Shown piece after piece: positions 8,566 through 17,392 of a DNA stretch of 64,000 nucleotides. Below the pieces are notes generated by a model. That model had not been told where the DNA came from. It worked only from the letters and a program-made list of their open reading frames with translations, and did not search any database. The position numbers and the translations under genes are program-made. The stretch lies in the NCBI RefSeq assembly GCF_014897985.1, contig NZ_JABUZA010000004.1, forward strand, positions 92,637-156,636, written 5' to 3'. How positions within the stretch are numbered: the first letter of the stretch is position 1; each line of letters opens with the position of its first letter. This DNA is from Halomonas colorata. Its GTDB lineage: Bacteria; Pseudomonadota; Gammaproteobacteria; Pseudomonadales; Halomonadaceae.

Positions 8566-9870
8566 TTAACTATTCATCGCATAAGGCAGATAAAGCGCTA
8601 TTGCGGGAAAAACATGCATCAAGGCAATCGCCAGCAGCATCAGTAGGAAAAAAGGCAGCGTTGCGCGTGTGATGGTTAAAATATCCTTGCCGGTCAGGCC
8701 CTGAATAACAAACAGGTTAAAGCCCACAGGCGGGGTAATTTGCGACATTTCCACCACAACCACCAGATAAATACCAAACCAGATAAGGTCGAACCCCGCA
8801 GCGCTGACCACCGGCATGATAATCGCGGTCACCAGCAAAATAAGTGAAATGCCGTCTAAAAAGCAGCCCATAATCAGCAAGAGCACGGTCAGGGCGATGA
8901 GCAGCATGGTGGGTGATAATCCCATTTCACCAATCGCGCGGGCCAACTGCATGGGCACTTGGGTAAAGCCCATCGCGGAGGTAAGAAACGAGGCGCCGGC
9001 AATAATAAACGCGATCATGCACGCCGTGCGAATAGCCGCGAATAGTGAGCTTTTAAATATCTGGCTCGTAAAGTGACCGTTCCAGCGGGCAATCGCCATG
9101 GATAGTACGACCCCGACCGCCGCGGCTTCGGTGGGTGATGCAAGCCCGCCGTAGATCGAGATGATGATACCGCCAATCAACAGTAGAATTGGCATTAACG
9201 CCCATGTGTTACGCAGCTTCTCAGCGAAGCTCATGTCAGACTCATCTTCGCCGGTAAGGCCTTCTCGATTACCTTTAATCAATGCCCAGAGTATGAGGTA
9301 GGCCATAAACATCGCCAGAATCATCAGGCCTGGGCCCACGCCCGCCATAAATAGTCGTGAAATCGATTGCTCGGTCACGACACCGTAAACAATCAGCATG
9401 ATGGAAGGCGGGATCAGCAGGCCTAACGTCGAGGCACTCGCCAACGTACCAATAGCCATATTGCTGTCATAGCCGCGGCGTTCAAGCTCCGGCAGAGTCA
9501 TTTTACCCACGGTGGCGCAAGTAGCGGCAGATGAGCCACACACCGCTGCAAACATACCGCTACCGATAATATTAGTATGCAGCAAACGCCCAGGTAAGCG
9601 GTTGAGCCAGGGCGAAAGCCCGCGAAACATATTATCCGCAAGCCCAGAGCGGAACAGGATCTCGCCCATCCAGATAAACATCGGCAGCGCCGTTAAATCC
9701 CAACCATAGCTCGCCCCCCAAAAATCAGACGCAAGAATCGGCCCTGGGTCAAACGAGCTAAAAAATGCCAGCGCTACCCACGCGGTACCGATTAGGGCAA
9801 AAGCGATCCACACGCCCCCGCCCAGCAAAAGCAATAACGTAAAAATCGTTGCCAAACTGAGTGTTAACAC
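8566..9870 (-). CDS. dctM: TRAP transporter large permease (DctM)
   Basis: Large membrane subunit of a TRAP carrier, 434 residues with about 12 helices, the standard length. Landmarks: 'ALPMFIWMGEILFRSGLADNMF', 'GSGMFAAVCGSSAATCATVG' and 'PSIMLIVYGVVTEQSISRLFMAG' (scoop-motif region), and 'ITPPVGFNLFVIQGLTG' near the C-terminus. It is last in the leftward lysR-dctP-dctQ-dctM operon. Start is GTG 9870 after GGAGAAG. The divergent 5-oxoproline genes suggest pyroglutamate or a related amide acid as substrate; this is contextual. Confidence 0.95.
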   Translation of the reverse strand: MLTLSLATIFTLLLLLGGGVWIAFALIGTAWVALAFFSSFDPGPILASDFWGASYGWDLTALPMFIWMGEILFRSGLADNMFRGLSPWLNRLPGRLLHTNIIGSGMFAAVCGSSAATCATVGKMTLPELERRGYDSNMAIGTLASASTLGLLIPPSIMLIVYGVVTEQSISRLFMAGVGPGLMILAMFMAYLILWALIKGNREGLTGEDESDMSFAEKLRNTWALMPILLLIGGIIISIYGGLASPTEAAAVGVVLSMAIARWNGHFTSQIFKSSLFAAIRTACMIAFIIAGASFLTSAMGFTQVPMQLARAIGEMGLSPTMLLIALTVLLLIMGCFLDGISLILLVTAIIMPVVSAAGFDLIWFGIYLVVVVEMSQITPPVGFNLFVIQGLTGKDILTITRATLPFFLLMLLAIALMHVFPAIALYLPYAMNS

Positions 9871-9915
9871 AAGGTCTTCTCCAACATAACGTGGCCAAGC
9901 AGTGCTGGCAGAGAG

Positions 9916-10479
9916 TTAGTGCATTTCGCTGTCATCGGTGGACATCGCTTCGCGAAAACTAGATGGGTCACGCGTTGCTATCCGCAGTGCAATAATCAGC
10001 GCCTCGATAAGAGCCAGGCTAAGCAGTCCTACGCTGATGACCAGGACGCCTTGAGGTATCCATAACGGTATGGATAAAAAACCCGATGAGACATCGTTGT
10101 ATTGAAGGCTTTCTCTTGCCAACCCAATCAGGCCATAACCGAGTATTAAGCTAATCGCTAAAGCAATCAGCAGACCGGCCACTTCAAACCACACCCGAAT
10201 GGCGGAAGGCAGCCGTGAAATCAAAAGCGTCACGCGAATATGGGCGTGATGCACAAAGGTATATGCCAAGCCCAGGAAGGTGGCGCCCACCAATAAATAG
10301 GCCGCCATCTCGGAAACACCGGTAATACTGATGCCGAGGCGGTTTAGCCCTACCAGTATCAACAGCGCATCGATGGCTCGAAAAGCTACCTGCAGTGCAA
10401 TGAGGGCACAAATCGCGATCATACACACCGCGGCACCCCAAGCACCTAGACGGTAGAGTCTGTCGAATTTAAACGTCAT
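9916..10479 (-). CDS. dctQ: TRAP transporter small permease (DctQ)
   Basis: Small membrane subunit of 187 residues with four hydrophobic helices (about 12-32, 58-80, 95-115, 138-165). It contains 'GVSEMAAYLLVGATFLGLAYTFVHHAHIRVTLLISRL', where the 'HIRV' turn after helix 2 is a DctQ hallmark. It lies between dctP and dctM, 45 bp before dctM and 71 bp after dctP, and will form the QM membrane complex with DctM. Confidence 0.92.
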   Translation of the reverse strand: MTFKFDRLYRLGAWGAAVCMIAICALIALQVAFRAIDALLILVGLNRLGISITGVSEMAAYLLVGATFLGLAYTFVHHAHIRVTLLISRLPSAIRVWFEVAGLLIALAISLILGYGLIGLARESLQYNDVSSGFLSIPLWIPQGVLVISVGLLSLALIEALIIALRIATRDPSSFREAMSTDDSEMH

Positions 10480-10550
10480 GTTCGTTATCTCACCGAGCGC
10501 GTGGGTAAAAAGAGGCGGCCAATGCCGCCTCCGTAAAGGGCTTATGCCGT

Positions 10551-11540
10551 TTAGTTGCCTTGCTGCTCCCGGTAACCTTCCAAGGCAGCTTCTGCTTCGT
10601 CATCAGCACGGCTCAGCCAATCCTGAAAGAGCTTGTCGCCCGCATCCTGAAGAGCCGCGGCGACTTCTTCATTCGGGGTCGATACGGCGATGCCGTTCTC
10701 TTCAAGTGCAGCGAGGCTCGCATCGTTATCGTCACGACTCATCTGCCAGCCGCGCTCTTCAGCGCGTTCAGCCGCTTCCATCAAGGCGTCCTGAGTCGCC
10801 TCATCCAGACGATCAAAACTGCGCTGGCTGATAAACACGATGTTTTTCGGAAGCCATAAGTTGGCGTCGGTGTAATAGGACACGTAGTCCCACGCCGTCA
10901 TGGAATTACCCGTAGAGCTTGACGTGATCATGGCGTCTACACGGCCGGTACTGAACGCAGTGGGGATGTCTGACTCTTCGGTTTCGGTGGGGCTACCGCC
11001 GAGGTTATCCACAAACCGTTGGGTATTGATATTAGGCGCCCGCACTCGTAAACCTTCAAACTGCGCAGGGTCTGTCAGCTCATTGGCGGTATAAATTCCC
11101 TGCGCTGGCCAAGCAACGGCGTAAAGCGGAATCAAGCCTTCGTAGGCAAATAGCTCCGTAATCATAGGCTTAGTGGCTTGCCATAGCGCGTAAGCATCAT
11201 CGTAACTGCCAGCCACGCCGGGCAGCGTATCCACCTCAAAAATCGGGTCGTCGTTGGACAGCACCGACATGAAAACTTCACCAGCATCAATCGTGCCACG
11301 GCGTACCGACGGCTTGATTTCGCCGTGGGAGACGAGCGAGCCACCGCTATGCACGGTGATGGTCAGTTCGCCATCGGTTGCTTCAGCAACATCTTCAGCA
11401 AACTGTTTAGTATTTTTGGTGTGAAAGCTGGCATCACCGTAGGGTGTTGCCATGTTCCATTCAGCCGCTTGGGCAGAAGCTGTCGCTGCCAAGCCATAGG
11501 CGGTAGCAAACAGTAGGGGGGTCGCAATGCGCATACGCAT
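10551..11540 (-). CDS. dctP: TRAP transporter solute receptor (DctP)
   Basis: Periplasmic receptor of 329 residues. I start it at ATG 11540, 8 nt after AGAGGA; an upstream in-frame extension lacks a signal sequence. Signal peptide: MRMRI, hydrophobic core, 'ASAQAAEW' with cleavage near residue 25. Core motifs include 'SGGSLVSHGEIKPSVRRGTIDAGEVF' and 'EGLRVRAPNINTQRFVDNLGGSPTETEESDIPTAFSTGRVDAMITS'; the arginine of 'LRVRAP' is where DctP proteins clamp a substrate carboxylate. Operon: lysR, dctP, dctQ, dctM. Bordetella DctP receptors for pyroglutamate are a known precedent for the proposed substrate. Confidence 0.93.
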   Translation of the reverse strand: MRMRIATPLLFATAYGLAATASAQAAEWNMATPYGDASFHTKNTKQFAEDVAEATDGELTITVHSGGSLVSHGEIKPSVRRGTIDAGEVFMSVLSNDDPIFEVDTLPGVAGSYDDAYALWQATKPMITELFAYEGLIPLYAVAWPAQGIYTANELTDPAQFEGLRVRAPNINTQRFVDNLGGSPTETEESDIPTAFSTGRVDAMITSSSTGNSMTAWDYVSYYTDANLWLPKNIVFISQRSFDRLDEATQDALMEAAERAEERGWQMSRDDNDASLAALEENGIAVSTPNEEVAAALQDAGDKLFQDWLSRADDEAEAALEGYREQQGN

Positions 11541-11557
11541 GGAATAAGTCCTCTTAT

Positions 11558-12547
11558 TCATATTAGTGGAGTGGTTACGTTGGGAGTGGTTACGGGGGCA
11601 CCCGGTTGAATCCAGTGCCCAGAAAATAACGCATTGGTCATCTCGACACGGCGTTCCTGCGCGTAGGCACAGGCCGTTTTTTGGGCTAAACGGCCAACGC
11701 CTCGACAAAAGCGGGGATGATTGGCACGACGCCATATCACATCATAGTTCATCGCCGGTAGCGGCACCGGTAACGCCAGACGCAAAAGCTCGCCACGCCG
11801 CCACTCATCAAGCACCGTGGCTACCGGCAGCGCACCAATGCCCAAGCCTTCCATCGTCATGCGCGCAATGGTCATCAGGGTGCTAACGCTATGAATACGC
11901 GGGCTGGTAACGCCCTGCTCGGCCAGATACTGGACCAGCTCTTCGTAGGGTCGAGCCAACTTGCCAAACGAAATAAACGGCAGCTTTTTGCACCAAGTCT
12001 CAGCGTTCTCACTGAGCATCTCTGCATGGCGTGGAGATACGAACATGCCCATTTCGTACGGGCTTAACGCTTCGTATTCGATCTGCTTGGACGGTAGGTA
12101 GCCATTCATTGCCAGTAAAATATCCAGCTCGTTATTCATCAGCCGCTCGTTGAGCGCCGGCGAGTAATCCACCGTAAGCTCGATGGTTAACCGCGGATAA
12201 CGTTCGGTGAGTTGACGCATGAACTCAGGGAACCAGCTGTGAGCAATAGTTTCGATAGTGCCTAACCGAAGAGGTGCCGAATAATCCTCTTCACTGTCGA
12301 AGAGTTTCATGGCTTCATCGCGCTGGCTGAGCATGCGCTCGGCATGCAGGAAAAATTCACGCCCGCGCATTGTAGGTTGCACCGGGCGGGCGGAGCGCTC
12401 AAGCAGCAGCTCGCCTACCGTTGCCTCTAGACGCGAGATACGCTCTGAGACCGATGGTTGGGTCAGATGCAGGCGCACGGCTGCCTTACGAAAAGACCCT
12501 AACTTGACGGCCCAAACAAAGGCTTCAAGTTCTTTGAAATCGAGCAT
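11558..12547 (-). CDS. LysR family transcriptional regulator
   Basis: LysR regulator of 329 residues, starting 'MLDFKELEAFVWAVKLGSFRKAAVRLHLTQPSVSERISRLE' with the classical N-terminal winged helix-turn-helix, followed by a periplasmic-binding-like effector domain. It ends only 17 bp before dctP, so it is the first gene of the TRAP operon, and it is divergent from pxpABC across 452 bp. It therefore probably controls both. Oddity: the C-terminal tail contains a 15-bp tandem duplication (11568-11594) encoding VTTPN-VTTP, likely recent and outside the folded domain. Confidence 0.9.
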   Translation of the reverse strand: MLDFKELEAFVWAVKLGSFRKAAVRLHLTQPSVSERISRLEATVGELLLERSARPVQPTMRGREFFLHAERMLSQRDEAMKLFDSEEDYSAPLRLGTIETIAHSWFPEFMRQLTERYPRLTIELTVDYSPALNERLMNNELDILLAMNGYLPSKQIEYEALSPYEMGMFVSPRHAEMLSENAETWCKKLPFISFGKLARPYEELVQYLAEQGVTSPRIHSVSTLMTIARMTMEGLGIGALPVATVLDEWRRGELLRLALPVPLPAMNYDVIWRRANHPRFCRGVGRLAQKTACAYAQERRVEMTNALFSGHWIQPGAPVTTPNVTTPLI

Positions 12548-12999
12548 AATGTTGCCTAATCCACACATACAATGACCAACAGACACCGACGCTGCTTATC
12601 GAAGCGCATCGACTCACAAAGCAGACGTCTGGCCCGCAGAGCGAGCTATCCCTGCAATGTAATTTCAAGTCCAACGCTGACAGTAAACCGCCCCGTTGAT
12701 GGTGCGTGGCTGGCAAGTGCATGATTCACTCCGGAAAACGCTTTTTTATCGACCTGTTATTGTGAGTAGCTTAGGTCAAACACGCGCTTTTCTTTATTTT
12801 ATATCGAGAGCTTTTATTTAGTTGATAATAGCATTACTCCCTATCGTCAACTATTTTTCTAAGAAATAACAATACGATAGAAGATGCCGATATTAAGTAT
12901 CGTGAAAAACGATTGGCAAGTGAAAGAACCTCTCCCCTATATTAGTTTGGTTTGAATAACGCATCCCAAATAACCCTCGTGATAATAATTGGAGTCGTT
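12548..12999. other. Intergenic region between divergent lysR and pxpA
   Basis: 452 bp with no supported gene. From about 12740 to 12960 the sequence is clearly AT-rich, in contrast with both flanks, and must hold the promoters for the lysR-TRAP operon and pxpABC. I could not pick out a convincing -35/-10 pair or a clear LysR palindrome by eye. Confidence 0.6.
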
Positions 13000-13752
13000 A
13001 TGGTCATCCCCCTACTCAACTGCGACATGGGCGAAAGCTTCGGCAACTGGACACTTGGCCTTGATGCTGAGGTCATGCCTTACGTTGACTGTGCCAATAT
13101 CGCCTGTGGTTACCACGCCTCCGACCCCCACGTTATGCGTCACACCGTGGCATTAGCGGCCCAGCATGGCGTGCGCATTGGTGCCCACCCAGGCTATCCC
13201 GACTTGATGGGTTTTGGGCGGCGCACCATGGCCTGCTCGGCGGCTGAAGTCGAAGATATGATTCTTTATCAGGCGGGCGCGCTTGCCGGTATTTGTCGCG
13301 CCGAGGGTAGCGAACTTAGCTACATCAAGCCGCACGGCGCCATGTATAACGATATGGCTGCCAACCTTGAGCTGCTGGAAGGCGCAATGCGCGCCGTGCG
13401 AGCGTTTGACGCACGCCTTCCGCTGGTGGTGATGGCCACCGCCGATCCCGAGCCACACCGTGAACTAGCCGCTAAAATGGGCATCACGCTCTGGTTTGAG
13501 ACCTTTGCCGACCGCGCCTATGAGGCCAACGGTCACTTGGCATCGCGCCGCTTGGCGGGTGCAGTTCATCACGACCAGGCGACTATCGTGGCCCAGGCCA
13601 TTGCGCTGGCCAAGGGCGAAGCCTTGACCGCACGTGATGGCACAGCGCTTCATCTGCCCTGCGATACGCTCTGCGTGCATGGCGACAACCCCGAATCAAT
13701 TGCGGCCGTACGGGCCATCCGTGATGCCTTCAAAGCGTTGGAGTCCGCGTGA
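13000..13752 (+). CDS. pxpA: 5-oxoprolinase subunit A (LamB/YcsF family)
   Basis: PxpA, 250 residues. With PxpB and PxpC it performs ATP-dependent opening of 5-oxoproline (pyroglutamate) to glutamate. Conserved sequence is visible throughout: '[13 protein letters not shown]', '[18 protein letters not shown]', '[16 protein letters not shown]' and '[11 protein letters not shown]', with the many His/Asp residues of this (beta/alpha)-barrel family. ATG 13000, 5 nt after GGAG, is chosen over an in-frame TTG at 12952. It overlaps pxpB by 4 bp. Confidence 0.96.
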   Translation: MVIPLLNCDMGESFGNWTLGLDAEVMPYVDCANIACGYHASDPHVMRHTVALAAQHGVRIGAHPGYPDLMGFGRRTMACSAAEVEDMILYQAGALAGICRAEGSELSYIKPHGAMYNDMAANLELLEGAMRAVRAFDARLPLVVMATADPEPHRELAAKMGITLWFETFADRAYEANGHLASRRLAGAVHHDQATIVAQAIALAKGEALTARDGTALHLPCDTLCVHGDNPESIAAVRAIRDAFKALESA

Positions 13753-14453
13753 AACTGCGTCTTGAAACCGCTGCCATGGATGCGCTGACAGTACGTCTGT
13801 TCGATGCGATCGACGAGCGCAACATGGCCTGGGTCATGGCGGCCGACACCGCCCTGCGTCACGCTTTTGGCGATGCGCTAATCGACCTTGTCCCCTCTTA
13901 CACGACGTTGTTGATTCATTACGATTGTCGGGCCATGGACTTTGTCGAGGCCACGGCCCTTGCCCGCGAAGCGCTGAAAAACTTGCAGCCCGCTGATACC
14001 CAAAACGGCCAGTTGCATGAGATTCCGGTGTGGTACGACGAAAGCGTTGGCCCTGAGCTGCCACAGGTGGCCAAGCGTGCGGGGTTAAGCGTTGAACAGT
14101 TGATCGAGCGTCACTGCGGCCACGACTACAGCGTGTTCGCCCTTGGTTTTGCTCCTGGCTATGGGTTTATGGGGCTAGTGGATGAAAGCCTGACTACGCC
14201 ACGCCTAAAGACACCACGACGTCGCGTAGCCGCCGGAAGCGTAGGCATCGCTGACCGGCAGACGGCCATCTACCCGCTGCTCTCACCCGGTGGCTGGAAT
14301 ATTCTGGGCCGCACGGCGGTTCCCCTATTCGAGTACGCCCGGCGCGGTGAGCCGCTATTTCGCCCCGGTGACAAAGTACGCTTCACGTCCATCTCCAGAG
14401 CTGAGTTTGAAGCCGCCGGCGGCGATACCACACCACTGGAGGAGCGCGCATGA
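13749..14453 (+). CDS. pxpB: 5-oxoprolinase subunit B (KipI family)
   Basis: PxpB, 234 residues, GTG start overlapping the pxpA stop (GTGA). Family motifs: '[14 protein letters not shown]', '[21 protein letters not shown]', '[35 protein letters not shown]'. It forms a complex with PxpC that phosphorylates and hydrolyses 5-oxoproline. The Bacillus homologue KipI was first named as a kinase inhibitor; the pxpABC order here points to the metabolic role. Confidence 0.96.
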   Translation: MKLRLETAAMDALTVRLFDAIDERNMAWVMAADTALRHAFGDALIDLVPSYTTLLIHYDCRAMDFVEATALAREALKNLQPADTQNGQLHEIPVWYDESVGPELPQVAKRAGLSVEQLIERHCGHDYSVFALGFAPGYGFMGLVDESLTTPRLKTPRRRVAAGSVGIADRQTAIYPLLSPGGWNILGRTAVPLFEYARRGEPLFRPGDKVRFTSISRAEFEAAGGDTTPLEERA

Positions 14454-15379
14454 GCCAGGGCAGCATGATCGTCAAACAGGCCGGGCCGCTTGCCCTGATT
14501 CAGGACGCGGGGCGCTTCGGCGTGGGCCACCTGGGCGTTACCCAGAGTGGCGCTGCCGACTGGATCTCCTATCACTGGGCGAACTGGCTGCTAGGCAATC
14601 CGGCCAATAGTGCAGCGCTGGAAATCGTCATGGGCGGCAACCTGACATTAGAAGCCGACAGCGACGTCTGCCTTGCGCTGGCCGGGGCCGATCTCGATGC
14701 CCGCATCAACGGCGAGCCTCTCGCCCCTAACGCGTGCTTTACTCTCAAAGCCGGGCAGTGCCTGACGTTTCGCCAGCCGTGCGTCGGGCTACGCGCTTAT
14801 CTGGCATTTCCCGGCGGGCTGCAGGCCCCCGAGGTACTCGGTAGCCGTGCCTGCACCGCGCGGGAAATGATTGGTGGCCTGCATGAAGACGGCAAGCCAC
14901 TGCAAACTGGCGATCAACTAAGCTGGCAAGGCGATGCGCTGTCTCCCCGCCAACTGCCTGACAATGCCGGTTTGCCCATGCCACAAAAGCGCTGCCAGCT
15001 TCCTCTGGTGCTGGGCTCCCAAGTAGCCCACTTTGCCGGGCGCAGCCTTTATCAGGCGTTCAACCAACCGTGGACGGTCGACCAACGCGCCGACCGTATG
15101 GGCATTCGGCTGACCGGCCAAGCGCTTAAAAGCAAATTGGAAGGCGTGGTTTCAGAAGGCATTCCCTTGGGCGCGGTACAAATCCCCCCCGATGGCCAGC
15201 CGATCGTCCTGATGAATGACCGCCAGACGATTGGCGGCTACCCCCGCATCGGCGCACTCACCCCCAGTGCCTGCGCGCTGCTTTCCCAGTGCCTACCCGG
15301 CACACAAGTCTGGCTGTATCCGGTAAGTGCTACCCAGGCTCAGGTTACTCACCGCCGCCAGCTGGCGGTGTGGGAGTAA
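14450..15379 (+). CDS. pxpC: 5-oxoprolinase subunit C (KipA, biotin-dependent carboxylase-like)
   Basis: PxpC, 309 residues, overlapping pxpB by 4 bp (ATGA). Sequence includes 'IQDAGRFGVGHLGVTQSGAAD' near the N-terminus and 'DRMGIRLTG' and 'EGIPLGAVQIPPDGQPIVLMNDRQTIGGYPRIG' in the second half, diagnostic of the KipA/AHS2 domain. Last gene of the pxpABC operon; a hairpin follows at 15384-15410. Confidence 0.96.
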   Translation: MSQGSMIVKQAGPLALIQDAGRFGVGHLGVTQSGAADWISYHWANWLLGNPANSAALEIVMGGNLTLEADSDVCLALAGADLDARINGEPLAPNACFTLKAGQCLTFRQPCVGLRAYLAFPGGLQAPEVLGSRACTAREMIGGLHEDGKPLQTGDQLSWQGDALSPRQLPDNAGLPMPQKRCQLPLVLGSQVAHFAGRSLYQAFNQPWTVDQRADRMGIRLTGQALKSKLEGVVSEGIPLGAVQIPPDGQPIVLMNDRQTIGGYPRIGALTPSACALLSQCLPGTQVWLYPVSATQAQVTHRRQLAVWE

Positions 15380-15383
15380 ATAA

Positions 15384-15410
15384 CAATAGGCACCGAGCAG
15401 GTGCCTATTG
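15384..15410. terminator. Hairpin between converging pxpC and SSS genes
   Basis: Perfect 11-bp stem (CAATAGGCACC and its complement) with the 5-nt loop GAGCA. It is followed by mixed rather than T-rich sequence, so it is a likely but not classical terminator serving converging transcripts. Confidence 0.65.
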
Positions 15411-15458
15411 ACCAGTACACTTTTCTAAATCATCCACAATCCGCTCAAACTGGATAAC

Positions 15459-16970
15459 CTACACGGCCGCTTCCTTAGATAAGGGGGCATTAGTCTGAGT
15501 CCCCTTCTTACGTTCCAGCACTTCACTAATTGCGCTCAGGAATGCTTCCGCAGAGGCTGTATGCGGCGTGGTCAAAAGACTTACACCAACGAAGAGCACC
15601 GTCGCCACCACAATTCCCCAAATGCCGGCAGGCAAACCCAACAGCGAATTACCCGTGGCATACATCACCAGCACGAACACACTGGTACCCAATACGCTTG
15701 CCAATGCACCCGCTGCGGTGCCTCGCTTCCAGTAAAAAGCCCCGATAATCGCCGGCACCATTGCTACCAGGCCTGATGAAGCCGCGACAGAGAGCACGGC
15801 GATCAAATCCAGCTGCAGTTCGGCGAAGCCCAGTGCCAGCAAGGCAATAACCGGAACGACAATTTTGCCCATTAGCAACTGACGCTTTTCACTCACATTC
15901 GGTTTGGCGTTGGCAAAGACATCCCGGGACAGCATTGAGGCAAGGGTTAACATGATCGAATCGATCGTTGAAACGGCAGCGGCCATGATGCCGATCATAA
16001 CAATGACACCCAACACTGGCGGTACAAAGTCAGAGGCCAAAAGCGTCGGTGTGGCGAGATCGGCACGCGCAAGATCGGGAAACGCCGCCAGTGCCGAGAA
16101 ACCCCAGAGCACTGACACCAGCGTATAAATAAAGCCAAACACCAAAAATCCAATCAGCATCTGGCGCATAGCGGGCAACGACGCAGGCATGAACAGACGC
16201 TGGCTTACCTGCGGGTTGGAAAGGCTAAAAAAGAACCAGGGAATACTTAGCCCCAAAAAGGTAACCAGACTAAAAAGCCCTGGCCCTGGAACGGTCAAGG
16301 CAGCGGGATGCTCAGCCTCAAGCGTACCAAACAGACCGCTAAAACCACCCAGCCCTTGAATGACCAAAAAAGCGACCAGCGTTGAGGCGACAATCATCAT
16401 CAGCGCTTGTAACGAGTCGGTCCACATCACCGAGCGAATACCGGCAATATAGGAAAAGAAAACGGCAATTACCGTCGCCATGACCACCCCAGTGGTGAAC
16501 GTGATGGCGCCATCCGTCATTCCTTCCAGAAGATAGCCCACTCCGGCCAACTGAACGGCAGAGTAGGGGATCAGAAAGATGCAGCTGGCAATCGCAACGG
16601 CCATGGCGACAGGCTTACTGTTATAGCGATGCCCAAGCATTTCACTTGGCGTTACAAAGCCAAATTTTTTGCCGACAGCCCAAAAACGCGGACCGAAAAC
16701 AGCTACCAGGGAAACGCCTGCAAAATAAATAATTTCAAAGCCCAGCGCGCCGACGCCACCGGCGTAGGTTAGCCCCGCCAGCCCCACCATCATAAAAGCG
16801 CTATAGGTGGTTGCGCTGTAGCTAAGCGCCGAGACAAATCCGTTCATCTGCCGGTTACCCAGGAAATATCCCGACATACTGTTCGCAGCCCCCTGCCGCG
16901 AGAGAACCGCAATACCGACCGCTATCAGTAGGTAGAGGGCAATGGCCCCCCAGATCATCGCCTCAGTCAC
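15459..16970 (-). CDS. Sodium:solute symporter (SSS family)
   Basis: Inner-membrane sodium symporter of about 503 residues with 13 hydrophobic helices. 'GYFLGNRQMNGFVSALSYSATTYSAFMMVGLAGLTYAGGVGALGFE' covers the family's helix 1-2 region, and 'AAVSTIDSIMLTLASMLSRDVF' is the conserved SSS segment after helix 8, where sodium-site serines usually lie. Start GTG 16970 follows AAGGA and overlaps the stop of the DUF3311 gene; ATG 16958 is an alternative. Its position behind pxpABC suggests a role in pyroglutamate or amino-acid uptake, but pantothenate- or acetate-type substrates are equally possible from sequence alone. Confidence 0.88.
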   Translation of the reverse strand: MTEAMIWGAIALYLLIAVGIAVLSRQGAANSMSGYFLGNRQMNGFVSALSYSATTYSAFMMVGLAGLTYAGGVGALGFEIIYFAGVSLVAVFGPRFWAVGKKFGFVTPSEMLGHRYNSKPVAMAVAIASCIFLIPYSAVQLAGVGYLLEGMTDGAITFTTGVVMATVIAVFFSYIAGIRSVMWTDSLQALMMIVASTLVAFLVIQGLGGFSGLFGTLEAEHPAALTVPGPGLFSLVTFLGLSIPWFFFSLSNPQVSQRLFMPASLPAMRQMLIGFLVFGFIYTLVSVLWGFSALAAFPDLARADLATPTLLASDFVPPVLGVIVMIGIMAAAVSTIDSIMLTLASMLSRDVFANAKPNVSEKRQLLMGKIVVPVIALLALGFAELQLDLIAVLSVAASSGLVAMVPAIIGAFYWKRGTAAGALASVLGTSVFVLVMYATGNSLLGLPAGIWGIVVATVLFVGVSLLTTPHTASAEAFLSAISEVLERKKGTQTNAPLSKEAAV

Positions 16971-17151
16971 GATCGTGTTCCTTAAAATCCCGGGTAATAA
17001 AGATATTGAGCGCAATCACCACGAGCCCAGCGCAAGCCCAGAAGAGAAAGCTGCCGTACCAGGCTGCAGTGTTTGTCAGAAGGGTGTAGGGCACTACGCA
17101 GCTGAGCAGTACCACTAGCCAAACGGTCATTATCCACTTGCCTCGTTTCAC
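16963..17151 (-). CDS. DUF3311 small membrane protein, partner of the SSS carrier
   Basis: Protein of 62 residues with two hydrophobic helices (about 8-25 and 32-52) and a charged tail ending DFKEHDRD. DUF3311 genes are commonly found just before SSS symporter genes, as here, where the stop overlaps the SSS start by 8 bp. GTG start after AAGGTG. Probably a stabilising or regulatory subunit of the carrier, by analogy with PanF/YhdT-type pairs; function not shown. Confidence 0.78.
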   Translation of the reverse strand: MKRGKWIMTVWLVVLLSCVVPYTLLTNTAAWYGSFLFWACAGLVVIALNIFITRDFKEHDRD

Positions 17152-17392
17152 GATTCACCTTGGGTTGTCAAAGCTGGGAGAAGCATGTGCAGTGTCGCTA
17201 TTAGCGCATGAATAATCATTTGTTTCTGCACGGTATGCACCGGTTAAAAACTAACATTTCATTCAAGTTGGCGCACAAACAGTCGTTATTAAGACGTACG
17301 CCAGTAACTAAAGCTGTTTCTGCGCCATAAAAAAAACACGCGCGCATTAGCATTGACCCTGACGGTCATCTTTCTATCTACTGAGGCTCTAA

